Position numbers and translations under genes: made by a program
Shown here: piece by piece, positions 34,931 through 46,529 of the stretch
Layout: each line of letters starts with the position of its first letter
Position numbering within the stretch: the first letter of the stretch is position 1
Assembly: GCA_028564925.1 (NCBI GenBank)
Contig: CM053031.1
Span: 93,585,273 to 93,649,272 of the forward strand
DNA from: Lithobates sylvaticus
Lineage: Eukaryota > Chordata > Amphibia > Anura > Ranidae
Length of the DNA stretch: 64,000 nucleotides
Direction of reading: 5' to 3'
The notes under the pieces: generated by a model
What the model was told of the DNA's origin: nothing
The model's database searches: none
What the model saw: the letters and a program-made list of their open reading frames with translations, nothing else

Positions 34931-35719
34931 ATACATTTTTTTTTTATAGGTTAGGTTGGGGGTTAATTATTTATCACATATTGTTCATTTATATTTATGA
35001 TGATTTTTTTGTTATTTGTGTATTTATTTTACATTTATTCACATAATATTTATATTTTTTGCATTTGAGCAGAAAATTGCACAAAAATGCATGACAAAAT
35101 ATGCAAAAGCGCACAAAAAAGGGCAAAGCGCGCATTTCCATTCATTTTCTTGGGAATCAAAACGTGACAAAAATGCGCAAATCTGCCCAGTGCGAGCTAC
35201 AAAAAAAGATCCAGAACTTTTTTGAGCTTCAGGCGTTTGGCTTCAGCGACTGTAGTGGATATGTGAACCAACTCCATAGAGAATAATTGATCATTTTTTT
35301 TCCTCCAGCATTTTGGAGCTTCAAGCTATAAAACACTAAGATGGGGCCTCGTAGTTGCTTGCGTTCACAACTGAACTTTCAAGCCATCAAATGGCTGGTG
35401 TCATAACTGATCACATGTGCAGCACCATGGGAACTGCAGATCAAACAGACTGTTTCACACCTATGTAGGTTGCGATTGATATGTTTTCTGGGTGCGTTTT
35501 GTATTTTTTTTCACATGCGTTTATCTGTTTTGCATTTTTTGGAGGTGTCTGTTGTCTTGCAGCAAAAACACAGTAGAAACTCCTCATAAACGCTACCATT
35601 GAAGTCTATGTAACCAAAAACACAACCTGCTGCAGGAAAAAGTCTGACACTTTTCACAAAACGCATTAGTGAAAAATGCACAGATGTGACCCATAGGAAA
35701 CCATGTTAAATGAGGTTCA

Positions 35720-36460
35720 AAGTATGCACATGTAAAATAATGCATCTAGGGGCTAAAAATATAAATGCACACTATGGGGAGAACCTTCTGGGAGAATCGA
35801 GGATGGAAAAAAAGGGGGGTCCTAGTAGATGACAGACTGAGCAATAGCATGCAATGCCAAGCTGCAGCAAGCAAGGCCAGTAGAATATTAGCATGCATTA
35901 AAAAGGGTATTTACTCAAGAGATGAAACTATAATTGTACCACTTTACAAAACTCTGGTTCGACTGCATCTTGAGTATGCAGTACAGTTCTGATCACTGGT
36001 CCTCAGGAGGGGGCTTGTGCTGGAATTGGAGAGTGTCCCGAGAGGGGCAACAAAACTAATAAGGGGGCTGGAGGACCTCGTCTATGAGGAACGACTACAA
36101 ACATTACATTTATTTTCCTCGGAAAAGAGATGCATAAGAGAGGATATGGTAGCGATATACAAATATAATAATGGGGATTCCAACATTGGGAGGAAACTAT
36201 TCAATCTGAGGTTACTCAAGAAGACGTGACCACTCAATGAAGTTGGATGATAAGCGGTTAAACCTTAAATGGCATAGGGGGCTTTTAACTGTTGGAGCAG
36301 GAAGCATCAATGGTTTCAGTAGGAAGTGTTAACTAATTTCATAAAACTTTTAGATGGGCATCTTACTGAACACAAAATACAGGAATATGGAAAATGGTAG
36401 ACAAATGTCAAACTAGATGGACTGGAGTGTTTATTCAACCTTAACTACTATAAATGGAGT
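35720..36460 (+). mobile_element. CR1-type LINE 3' end
   Basis: Frames at 35765-36229 match the C-terminal region of CR1 ORF2: GVLVDDRLSN, then QCQAAASKASRILACIKKGI, LYKTLVRLHLEYAVQFW, RGATKLIRGLEDLVYEERLQ and a final REDMVAIYKY. It is interrupted by stops. The tail reads acaaatgtcaaactagatgg, as is usual before a CR1 3' end. It is 5'-truncated and old. Confidence 0.85.
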
Positions 36461-36735
36461 ATAGTGCGCTTCAGCAAAACTGAAAAATGCATAGGCTATA
36501 AACAATTGGAGCATTTAATTCCCAAAGATAGAGCAATAATGAATGACTGTTTACAGTAAAAAATAATTAGTATCAATGCTTTTTCAGTAATATAACACAC
36601 TTGGAATACTTTTTTTTTTTTTTTTTACCTTCTGTGAGCTAGAATAAAGAGAGGTTAGATTGTCTGAGGGGTAGATAGATCTGATGGTGTATGCCAATAC
36701 TACGTCTTGTCTTAAGTAAAAATCTGATACCTTAA

Positions 36736-37602
36736 CTGCTTAAGCCCCGGACCAATTTGCAGCCAAAGGACCAGGCCCCTTTTTGCGATTCGGCACTGCG
36801 TCGCTTTATCTGACAATTGCGCGGTCGTGCAAAGTGACTCCCAAACAAAATCGGCATCCTTTTTTTCCCACAAATAGAGCTTTCTTTTGGTGGTATTTGA
36901 TCACCTCTGCGTTTTTTTATTTTTTGCGCTATAAACAAAAAAAGAGCATCAATTTTGAAAAAAACACATTATTTTTTGCTATAATATCCCCCAAAAATAT
37001 ATCAAAATTTGTTTTTTTTTCCTCAGTTTAGGCCGATACATATTCTTCTACATATTTTTGGTAAAAAAAATCGCAATTAGCGATTGATTGGTTTGTGCAA
37101 AAGTTTTAGCGGGGATAGTTTTATAGCATTTTTATTAATATATATTTTTTTTTTACTAGTAATGGCGGCGATCAGCGATTTTTTTTTTTTTTTTTTTTTT
37201 ATTATTTATTGTGACTGCGACATTATGGTGGACACATCTGACATTTTTGGGACCATTGTCATTGATACAGCAATCAGTGCTATTTAAATGCACTGATTCA
37301 TGTGTAAATGACACTGGCAGTGAAGGAGTTAACCACTAGGGGGCGGGGAGGGGTTAAGTGAGCCCTGTGTGTGTTTTCTAACTGTCTGGGGGCGTGGCTT
37401 GGCATGCGACGTCACTGATCGTCATTCCCTATGACAGGGAACAGACGATTAGTGACAGTGGGGCTTGTTTACACATACCTCTCCCCGTTCTTCAGCTCTG
37501 TGGCCCGATAACGGGACACCAGCGGCGATCGGGTCCGCTGGTCCCACGGCCCAGCCATGCCATTCTGCCGACGGATATGTGCAGGAGGCGGTCCTTAAGC
37601 GG
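36736..37602. mobile_element. TTAA-flanked MITE D
   Basis: TTAA at 36732-36735 and 37603-37606. The signature blocks (tgacaattgcgcggtcgtgc, aaatagagctttcttttggt, ggtatttgatcacctctgcg) appear in the opposite orientation to MITE A. Confidence 0.8.
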
Positions 37603-37608
37603 TTAAAC

Positions 37609-38016
37609 CAGGGTCTCCAAACTTTACAAAGGGCCAGTTTACTGCCCCTCATCATTGGTGTCAGTGATTGGAATGGTGCACCATCATTGGTGTTAGGGGG
37701 AGGAATAGTGCCCCATTGTTGGTGCCAGTGGTAGGATAGTGCCCCATTGTTGGTGTCAATGAGAGGAATAGTGCCCCTGCCATTGGTGTCAGTGGAATAA
37801 GTGGAAGAAATGGTGCCCCATAATTGGTGTCATTGAAAGAACAGTGCCCAGAGCAGTGCCCAGTAATAACAGTATTATTGTGTCGTGGAAGGAAAAGTGT
37901 CTTATCAGTGGTAGGAAGAGTGCCCCATCATTGGTGTCAGTAGGAGGAAGAGTGCCTCTAGGGCCAGATAAAGGCAAGCAAAGGGCCGCACCTGGGCCCC
38001 AGTTTGGAGACCACTG
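37609..38016. mobile_element. hAT-type MITE with internal minisatellite
   Basis: Ends cagggtctccaaact and agtttggagaccactg, next to the right end of MITE D. Flanking 8-mers ggttaaac and ctttaaag match only partly. The interior is about eight loose repeats built on gtgccccattgttggtgtca. Confidence 0.65.
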
Positions 38017-39089
38017 CTTTAAAGCAAAGCATGTTCACATTTACATCTTGATCCTTTTACTTGAATGTGTGTGTGATGGGATTTAACTTTTACAGTGGCC
38101 ATAAAGCATACTTTAGCAGCCACTGCATGTCTACAGCTCTGAGCGACTGCATGTCTTTGTTCAGGTCGGCAGTCGGAAGACTCAACTGCCTGCATTTACT
38201 TCCCCTTGGCTTTATGTATGTACAAGTTCTTTGGGAATATATGCTGTGTAATTTGAGCTGCCTCTTAAATGAACTGATAGGAAAATTTTCAACCATGATG
38301 TCACTGAAGACACAGTTGCCTGAGATATTAGCTGTACAGTATATATGTATCTGTCTTTAGTACCTTGTACATGGATTTGCTGGATAATCTATTTCAAATT
38401 CTTTGTAAAATGCAGCTGCTTTGGTTTCTGGCTTCAAATGTAGAATGCCTGTGTTACACACAGTCATGTTCTGCTTAATCTCGTATTCTGTTTTGACCCT
38501 TTGCCTTAGTAAATGTAATTCTATCAAATTTAACCAAACGCTTTTAATGAAATTAATAACATTCTTTGAAACAGGATTCCTCTGGGGTTACAACCTTTTG
38601 CTGTCATTTGAAGGATGCTGGGATGAGCTGCTGTGAGAGACAGCTGGAAGGCTGCCTGGTCACCATTCAGTAACTACAGATGCGTTTCTCTACATGTCCA
38701 CTGATTTTCTTTGGTGGCAGCGATTGTTTTCTGAACATCAGAGATGCATTCAAATCAATCCCAGTAGAATATCGCTGTATTTAAGCTCAATTTAATTTCC
38801 TTTATAATAGTCATTCAGGTCTTACCATCTGCACCATTAAAATAGTTGCCCTGTCTGTTATACCAGTTCAGTTTCTTTAGTATTATGTTTCACTGACTTG
38901 GAACAAGTCAGGTATCATGATGTAACTCCACTTCACTGGCTGCATAATTGTTCCAAGTTTGGGACTCATTGTTTTGAAGCCTAGCAACTAGAACTTTTAG
39001 GGGGAGGTAAGGAATAGAAGCATATGTGTTTCTTCAAGTGCAGTTTTTTTTTTGGCATTACTTTTTTGGTTTTGGGAAAGCCTAATAAT

Positions 39090-40800
39090 GTCTAATTGCT
39101 GTTGGACACACAGGTTTGCATTCTCAAAAGAGCCAACTTCCCCAAACTACGAACCTTGCTAGGAGATATAGGAACAAAGAACACGGAGGAGAGATGGGTT
39201 TGCTTTAAGAGCATATTAAATAAGGCCATTAACCAGTGCATCCAATTGGGAAAAAAATTGAAAAGAGCAAACAAAAGTCCTGGACATAACTCTAATGTAA
39301 AAATGCATATAAAAGCAAAGGAGAAGGCCTTCAAAAAATACAAAGGCTGAGGGATCATCATCAGCTCTAAGACTTTACAACGAATGCAACAGGATATGTA
39401 AGGGTGCAATTGGAACACGAAAGACGCATAGCGGAGGAGAGCAAAAAAATCCCCAAAAAGTATATAAACAGTAAAAAAGGGAGGACAGACCATATTGGCC
39501 CCATAAAGAATGAGGAAGGACATCTGGTTACAAAGGATGGCGAAGGTATTGAATTTATTCTTCTCCTCAGTATTCACGAGGGAATCGGGGGACTTCAGTA
39601 ACCAAAACTGCAGTGTTTGTCCTCATGTCACAGGAAGCATCCTCATGGCTAACAGAGGACAGAATTAGCAATAGACTTTTTACTGACCGTCTACTGACTG
39701 GAATGGTACCAGCTGATTGGAGAAAAGCCAATGTAGCACCAATATTTTAAAAAGGGCCAAAATACATCCCTGTGAATTAGACCAGTTAGCCTAACATCAA
39801 TAGTATGTAAACTCTTGGAGGGGATGATAAGGGACTATATACAAGATTTTAGTAATGAAAACTGTATCATTAGCAGTAATCAGATTGGATTCATGAAGAA
39901 TCGTTCTTGCCAAACCAATCTATTAACCTTCTATGAGGAGGCGAGCTGCCATCTACATACAAGAAGGCCCCTAGATGTGAGGTATCATCTGGATTTTGCA
40001 AAAGCATTTGACACTCTTCCCCATAAGTGTTTACTAAGTAAGGTCCGTTGGCATGGACCATAAGGTGAGTACATGGATTGAAAACTGGCTACAAGGGCAA
40101 GTTCAGAGGGTGGTGATAAATGGGGAATACTCGGTATGGTCGGAAGTGGGGTCCCCCAGGGTTCTGTCCTGGGACCAATCCTATTTAATTTGTTCATAAA
40201 CTACCTGGAGGGTGGTGTAAACAGCTCAATCTCTGTATAATCTCTGTATTTGCGGACCACACTAAGCTAAGCAGGGCAATAACTTCTCTAGGATGGCAAA
40301 GGACCTGGGGGTCCTAGTAGATGATAGGCTCAGCAATGACATGCTAAGCTGCTGCTAACAAATCAAACCGAATATTGGCATGCATTAAAAAGGGAATTAA
40401 CTCCAGCGGTAATCCCTCTCTACAAGACTTTGGTCCAGCCTTGCCTGAAGTATGCTGTCCAGTTCTGGGCACCAGTCCTCAGAAAGGTTGCGAGCACTGA
40501 ACTTATTGTCTCTGGAGAAGAGACACTTGAGAGGAGATATGATTTAAATTTACAAATACCATACTGGTGACCCCACAAAACTTTTTTGCAGAAAGGAGTT
40601 TAATAAGACACGTGGCCACTCACTAAAATTAGAAGAAAAGAGGTTTCTTTACTGTAAGAGCGGCAAGGATGTGGAATTCCCTTCCAAAGGCGGTGGTTTC
40701 AGCGGGGGTGTGGGATTTGATAATAATTGTAGAAAACGATTTACTACCAATTAATTATCCGCGTAGAGGGTTCTTTACTTTTTAAGAGCGGCAAGGATGT
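39090..40800 (+). mobile_element. CR1-type LINE, reverse transcriptase region
   Basis: Frames resemble CR1 ORF2. At 39815-40063 EGMIRDYIQD, NQIGFMKNRSCQTNLLTFYE and LDFAKAFDTLPHKCLLSK cover the early RT motifs, with the catalytic FAKAFD. GVPQGSVLGPILFNLFIN follows at about 40150. LYKTLVQPCLKYAVQFWAPV is near 40425. It is broken by stops and short deletions. The 3' end appears beyond an insert, at about 42300-42395, with the CR1-like tail tcaacctcacctactatgta. Confidence 0.85.
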
Positions 40801-41394
40801 GGAAGTGGTCTCTGGGGGGCAGCGTCTGTCCAGAATTGCACTTAATCCAACTGCTGTCTAATCTTGGAACTGCGATCTCCGACAGCCCATAATTAGTCTT
40901 TGTGTAGCCCAGCCAGATAGGAGCCGACCATTCATCACGTACAATAGCCCTAGACTCATGACAGTATGAGGTGTAACTGGTTACATTCCACCAGAGAGGG
41001 GGGGGTGTATCTTGTAGATGTGGGAATCCCAGATTGAATCCAACATATGCCGCTTTGCGCCTCAAGTCTATGTCCCAAATGACACCCAGGTGCTTCCTCC
41101 CCAGCAATGATCCCTGAAATAACTTCCCAACATTTTTACGTTCACCACCATGATGTATTGACCTGGCATACAAAGGACATCATGGTCATACTTCCGACCG
41201 AAGGAAGTATCAACCTGCTTCCATCTCCTCTGATCACATGTGGGTGATTTAGCCTCAAATGCGACAAGATAGAATCCCCAATCAGTAAGCCCATTGATGC
41301 CACCAAACATACAGACCAAGTCCGCACTTCTGTATATGGGATCATACAGCCTAACACCTTTCACCATCCAAACTGGTACAGCCCATCCAGGCAT
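40775..41394 (-). pseudogene. Unidentified coding remnant, glycoprotein-like (fossil)
   Basis: Two overlapping minus-strand frames (41068-41394 and 40775-41173) are richer in Trp, Cys, Gly and Tyr than chance frames here and include an NVTSYTSYC sequon. No family was recognised. A viral or retroelement envelope-like origin is possible but unsupported. It is broken. It sits between duplicated CR1 segments next to a hammerhead-like motif. Confidence 0.35.
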
Positions 41395-41500
41395 TCGACC
41401 ACCCTTTTGGATTAGTGTAGGCGACGTGTTTTGGCAGAGTCTTACTGAGCGGTGATGCTAACTCATCAGGCCACTTCCCTTTATACAGAGATTGCCGCTT
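40801..41500 (-). mobile_element. Insert in CR1, flanked by ~35-bp CR1 duplications
   Basis: The CR1 stretch gtagagggttctttact... through gcaagg(g)atg appears on both sides (40763-40801 and 41501-41536), and an older copy is at 40644-40676. The insert holds the unidentified coding remnant at 40775-41394 and, on the minus strand at about 41411-41465, a hammerhead-like CTGATGA...AAAAC-ACGTC with a 3-bp stem I and no convincing stem II. Confidence 0.45.
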
Positions 41501-41536
41501 GTAGAGGGTTCTTTACTGTAAGAGACGGCAAGGGAT

Positions 41537-42395
41537 GCCACCAATCTCTCTGAGTAACAAAGTCCCGCTCAAGCTATTGCTGAGAGTTTGTTCCTTAGGA
41601 TACCGATGTCTACTCCATTACCAACACCCATCCCAGCTCCTATTCCCCCAATATAGTGCTGAATACATGCCTCCTCTTGTGGTTACTCCTCAGAGATAAG
41701 CATCCTGAATGAATGAATGATTTGTATAACGCTACAACTGCGAACTGAATCGCCTCAAGGCATGCACCTTATTCTGTGTCCGCACATCTCTGGGAGTAAG
41801 TCACTGGTATGGTGAAGGCATACTGTTGGTACTCCTCAGGTGAGACCTCAACCGGGCGCATCTCCCCCATATAAGGAAATGTTCACCCCATTGATGTGTC
41901 ACCTGACACCCTCTAGTCTGACCAACAGACACCTTATTATGCCTAAGTGCCCGCCTCCTGGGTACCTGCACCATATAAATTCCGTTACGTCAATACATGT
42001 CCTACATTACACAACTTTCCTTCTTTCAACTCCTCCCTCCAACAAAAAAAACATATATATTTTACATTTCCATGTTCTGATGGATTGGACGTGTTATATT
42101 CCTTCCCCAACCTCCAACCCATTGTACGTATATTAATAACACGTTTGCATTCATCAGGAGAGAGTCCAGCCAAAAAAAAAAAAAAATGTTTCAAGTCTTA
42201 TTGATAGGCACAGTCTTTCAGATTCAGCACCATATCATAGGAAAAGAAAAGTGTTAAAGTGAATCTTTTTGTTTGTCCCGTCTCTCCTGATATTTAGTGG
42301 AATAAATTTGGGGCGTGGTATGGCACTGACATATAATCACTCACACAGGTTGGTCTTGTCTTTTTTTTTTTCAACCTCACCTACTATGTAACTAA
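41537..42395 (+). mobile_element. Insert remainder and CR1 3' end
   Basis: About 41540-42230 is C/T-rich sequence of unknown origin with no gene. From about 42230 to 42395 the sequence resembles a CR1 3' UTR ending in ttttcaacctcacctactat then gtaac. Confidence 0.5.
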
Positions 42396-42399
42396 AGTA

Positions 42400-42816
42400 T
42401 TTTTTTTTTTGTTAAAATTAACAAACATGTTATACGTACCTGCTCTGTGTAGTTGTTTTGCACAGAGCAGCCAAGATCCTCCTCTTCTCGGGTCCCTCTT
42501 CGGTGCTCCTGTCCCCTCCCTCCTGTTGAGTGCCCCCACAGCAAGCTGCAGCTCCCTGTGTCCATTCAGGCCTGGCCCCACCCCTCTCTCCTCATTGGCT
42601 CACTGACTTTGACAGCAGCGGCAGCCAATGGCGCTTCGCTGCTGTCTCAGCCAATGAGGGAGAGTCCCAGACAGCTGAGTCTCGTGCAACATCGCTGGAT
42701 CAAGATGGGGCTCAGGTAAGTATTGGGGGGGGGGGGGCTGCTGCACACAGAAGGCTTTTTATCTGAATGCATTCAGATAAAAAAAAAAAAAAAAACTTCT
42801 GTTACAACCACTTTAA
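42400..42816. mobile_element. TTAA-edged MITE
   Basis: It starts about taaagtattttttttttgtt and ends gttacaaccactttaa. It is GC-rich in the middle, with inverted blocks (ctcattggctcactg against cagccaatgaggga). Related to 14330-14575. Confidence 0.65.
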
Positions 42817-43989
42817 TAAGGCAGTGGTCTAACCATACACTATCCTTCCCCTATGAATTTCCGCATAATTACTAATGTAGTGTAAGTCAGAGAGAGACTA
42901 GATACAGTAAGTAGCCCTGATCTATGAAGCTTTTTGAGGGCCCATGTTTATGCAACAACCTCTTTATCAACTCAATAGCGCTACAGTGCCCAACAGCATA
43001 ATGTGTGTCCCTGTCGCTATCTTTTAAATTGGTGTTATAAATTCATATATAAAGCTGAGGCTGGTACCATGTTAACACAAGATATCCATCTTCTTAGCAA
43101 GCATCAAAATATCCAATAGCATTAAATTGCTAGTTTCCATTTAAATTTTGCTCAGTCCCATTTGTGTTTTTGTCATGTATATGATATAACCTGCGTATGT
43201 CCTCCTTTTTTATAATGCTGTGAAAAATGGCAGTGCTGTATTAAACATACATTATACATTAAACATAATAAAGATCTAATTTGTTGTAGCTATACAACAT
43301 TTGATTGTTCTAAATTAAAATAATGAATAAATGATGCAACCCCCTCCCCTCTAATTGTTTTTGTCCTGTTGCCCATGTTTTTAATTTTTTCTTTTTACTA
43401 CTTACTACCATCTGAGCTCCTCTGGCCCTCGTGGGAGTTTGGCCACCAAATAGGACTGGCATCATGATTGCTTTTTTTTAATGCATTTGTTTTACAGTTA
43501 GCACTATAACTCACAAGTCCCTTCGCTCATCATTGTCTTTTGGTGAACCTAGAGAAAAGGCAATTACAGTAACAACAAAAATATAATTTTCAAGTAATAT
43601 CTACTGGTGTCTGTACATTTCAGGCAGATCATGGCTGATGGGAAGGACCAGCAGGTTGTTGTATGTAGTTTCCTTCCTGGATGACATTTGGAAGCAGATC
43701 ACTTTAGGTAATACCCACATCTGACACTGAGCCTCCAGGGTTAACATAACTAAAATCCAGTGATAGAAAGAGGTGGGCCAAGGCTGGGGCTAAATGACGC
43801 CTGGCACCTTCAGCCAGAAAATGAAGCTGGTTCTATCTGACTTACTGCAGTTTCTAATGTATAAGTCCACTGGCGTGCAAGTTGTGATTTATAATGCAAC
43901 TATACAGTATGTCTTCCTACCGAAAGGAATTTTTATTTAATTTTTATTTCCTTATTTTCACTTTTTTGCGCTGATTGATATTTGGTTTA

Positions 43990-44800
43990 TATGGAACAAA
44001 AAGAAATGGAGTAATGGGACAGTTAGATGCTGAAACCTCCTAATGGAATAATATGACACAGTGATGTAAAAAAACAACAAAATTGTATTAAATACATAAA
44101 AATGTCTTATTGTTTAAGACGTGTAACAAAAAATTGAAACGGCAAACTGTATACAACCGTAAACACCACCTACAACAAGGTGAGCAATTAACTCAAACTC
44201 AATAGTCACAAAAATGTGTAATCATGAACTATGATAAACACTTAGGACAAAAGTATGAAAAAAGAGACACAGCCCAATGCGTTTTGCATGATGGCTTCTT
44301 CAGGGGTTTTCATTGACAGAGAAGTTGGTGCAATAGAGTTGCTGTAAAAAATCTTAATACAGATAATATCTATTCATAGACAATAGTACAATAAAACATC
44401 ACTGTCAGTTCATTTCTATGTTCATTCAAAAGACTTGCATTCAGTAAGTAGTAGTTCTGGGGAAACCTCAAGAGGCATTGCAGGTTCCCACCAGGGCACT
44501 GCAGAATGGGTCAAATGTCTGTCTCAATCATGTAGATCTGATACCAGCCCAAGAAAAGCTGTCCCTCAAAGCACATCAGAAATCCCATACCTATGAATTG
44601 GCGATTCCAAGCTAAATTAATCAAAGTTCCACCATGCTGCACTACAACAAAAAGGACAGGGTAACTAATATTTCTCTACTTGAAATAAATCAAATGGAGT
44701 AACAGCTTATTCAGTCACATACCTGGGAGAAATCTCCACAGAATAGACACAAACAACTGCAAAGATAATGAGCAGCTTCCAAATGCTGATATAGTCACAA
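43990..44800 (-). mobile_element. Penelope-like pseudo-LTR relic
   Basis: The minus strand at 44273-44306 reads ccc CTGAAGA agccatcatgc AAAAC GCATTGGG: a hammerhead with two core changes and a retained ccc/ggg stem I. The surrounding AT-rich 700 bases resemble pseudo-LTR sequence. It ends near the hairpin at 44812. Confidence 0.5.
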
Positions 44801-44811
44801 TGTTAAATCTG

Positions 44812-44899
44812 CAACATTCCCTATGGAAAGCAATCTCCAAATGAGGATCCACAGGCCTTTGGATCCTCATTTGGAGATTGCTTTCCATAGGGAATGTTG
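44812..44899. repeat. Near-perfect 39-bp-armed hairpin
   Basis: Arms 44812-44850 and 44861-44899 are exact complements. The 10-base spacer is itself complementary but for one mismatch pair, so the stem is about 44 bp with almost no loop. BamHI-like ggatcc blocks sit at the tip. Confidence 0.95.
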
Positions 44900-45000
44900 A
44901 TGTTATTGTGACACCAGGAAGGGAGCCTTTTCTGCGGTTGGCTTTTTGATGTTTTCTGCCATGATTGAAGGTAATTTGTTTGACTGATATGGTGTGTATG

Positions 45001-45020
45001 TGTGTATATATGTGTGTATA

Positions 45021-45074
<54 letters not shown>

Positions 45075-45075
45075 A
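45001..45075. repeat. (GT)n/(TA)n microsatellite
   Basis: tgtgtatatatgtgtgtata then a ta run. Confidence 0.95.
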
Positions 45076-45563
45076 TCAGGAGATGGTGACAGATTTTTAT
45101 TTATCTGTTTTATGCTATTTCAGATTATCTGAATTATTATTATTATCCCTGATAATGATGTAAAAACTTCCTGCCAATATGCGACAATGCTCATCCAGAA
45201 GCATTTATTGCTCCTGCAAGAGCTTGATGAATGTTCTCCTGTTTTTTAGGTATGATTTTCACTATAAATGAAGGGATTGTGTATTTTTGGGAGGCAGTGG
45301 TTTGTAACGCTTCCTTACTAAGATGCTGGTGAAACACTTTGTGATGTTCCAGAAGCAACAGAAAGTGTTTCTGGAATGAGAACTCTGGAGCAAAAAAAGC
45401 TACTTGCGCTTTCATTCTACCTACCCGATCCACCTCCTGTGCTGATTGGCTGGGAGGAGAAGCTGGAAGACAATATTGAATATTAATTTGCTGTTGTCAC
45501 AAGTAGGTGGATTCGGGGAGCCCTGCAGAGGGGTGGCGCCCTTAATGGACCGGCCACTCTTGG

Positions 45564-45914
45564 TAAGACCCCTTTCACAAACTGATCTGTCTGCTGATCC
45601 TCGCTGAGCAGGCGGACGTCAGGTCCACTCCGCTGGTGCAGAGCGGATACGGACACAGCCCGCTGTTCTCTATGGGGTGGTCGGATGGAAACTGCCTGCC
45701 CATTTCCATCGGATACCATCCAATCCGATATGCTAGATGGATGGGGAATGGAATCCCCATCGGTCTGTTTTTCACGGACTGGACTGGATCTGATGCAGGC
45801 GGGTGTAAACGGATACTTGTCAGCCTTATCATAGAGAACAACGGGTGGTCCGATTGGGCCCACCTGAAAGACGGACAGGTAGACCTGTTCGGTCTGCTTG
45901 TTTGAAAGGGGGCT
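45564..45914. mobile_element. MITE with cccctttcaca ends
   Basis: Ends acccctttcacaaactg and cttgtttgaaagggggct. A related, more diverged interior is at about 19590-19830 (gtgtaaacagac, ggtggacccaattga). Confidence 0.6.
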
Positions 45915-46260
45915 GAGGCCTTGTTCACACAGGGCATACACAGCGTACCTTTACAGGGATGCACAGGTGTTCCATGCATCTCTGTGCAGGCAGTCCCATT
46001 GATGTCATTTGGGCTTTAGCAACTGTACAAACAGCCGTTGCTCCCAATTTTACATCCATGTAGGTCCACATGCATGTGCCTGAGCTCACACTGTCTGCGT
46101 TCGGGGTCATGTACCCACACGGATGTCAGATTGGGAACAGCAGCTATGCCTGTGCAGGCGTTGCATCCCAGTTAATATAAATGGGACTGCTTGTACGGGG
46201 ATGCACGAACACCTGTGCATCCCTGTGTGGGTAAACATGGCTTACACATGGAGTACACTT
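45915..46260. mobile_element. Self-complementary MITE abutting the previous one
   Basis: It starts gaggccttgttcacacaggg. The halves pair through agggatgcacaggtgttc and gaacacctgtgcatccct. Confidence 0.55.
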
Positions 46261-46512
46261 TACTATGCCACATGTTAACGATGCTTTAGTAATTTAGCAG
46301 GAATTCTGTAAGCTATGTTGTGTTTATGTGCACTATTAATGATTTTAGTGTATTTTTAGTGAAAATAGCGATATGATGAGCATTTGCGCAATTATTGTGG
46401 GTCCCAAATAATCTGTAGCACTTTTTTTTTTTATTCTACAGGTCACGTGCTTTCAAAAAAATTCTAGTTTGAGGGGTCTTTTCAAATTATCAAAGCTATA
46501 AGTGAAAAATAG

Positions 46513-46529
46513 TAACCTCTGGATTTTTA
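46513..46529. repeat. Target-site duplication, left copy, of the 46.5-49.9 kb LINE
   Basis: taacctctggattttta, identical to 49928-49944. Confidence 0.95.

Noticed and set aside
38560-38610. Possible UBE2F upstream exon (TTTGAAACA reads FET)
   Set aside because: Following residues (GFLWGYN) do not match UBE2F and no splice sites flank it.
42130-42165. Another hammerhead-like string (CTGATGA...AAACGTGTT on the minus strand)
   Set aside because: There is no room for stem II and no stem I pairing; likely chance.
43610-43690. Exon-like sequence after tgtctgtacatttcag
   Set aside because: A frame is open for about 20 codons but no family was recognised and no convincing donor follows.
45483-45979. 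Overlapping frames of 152 and 134 codons
   Set aside because: They coincide with a MITE and are open on both strands because of composition; no domain seen.
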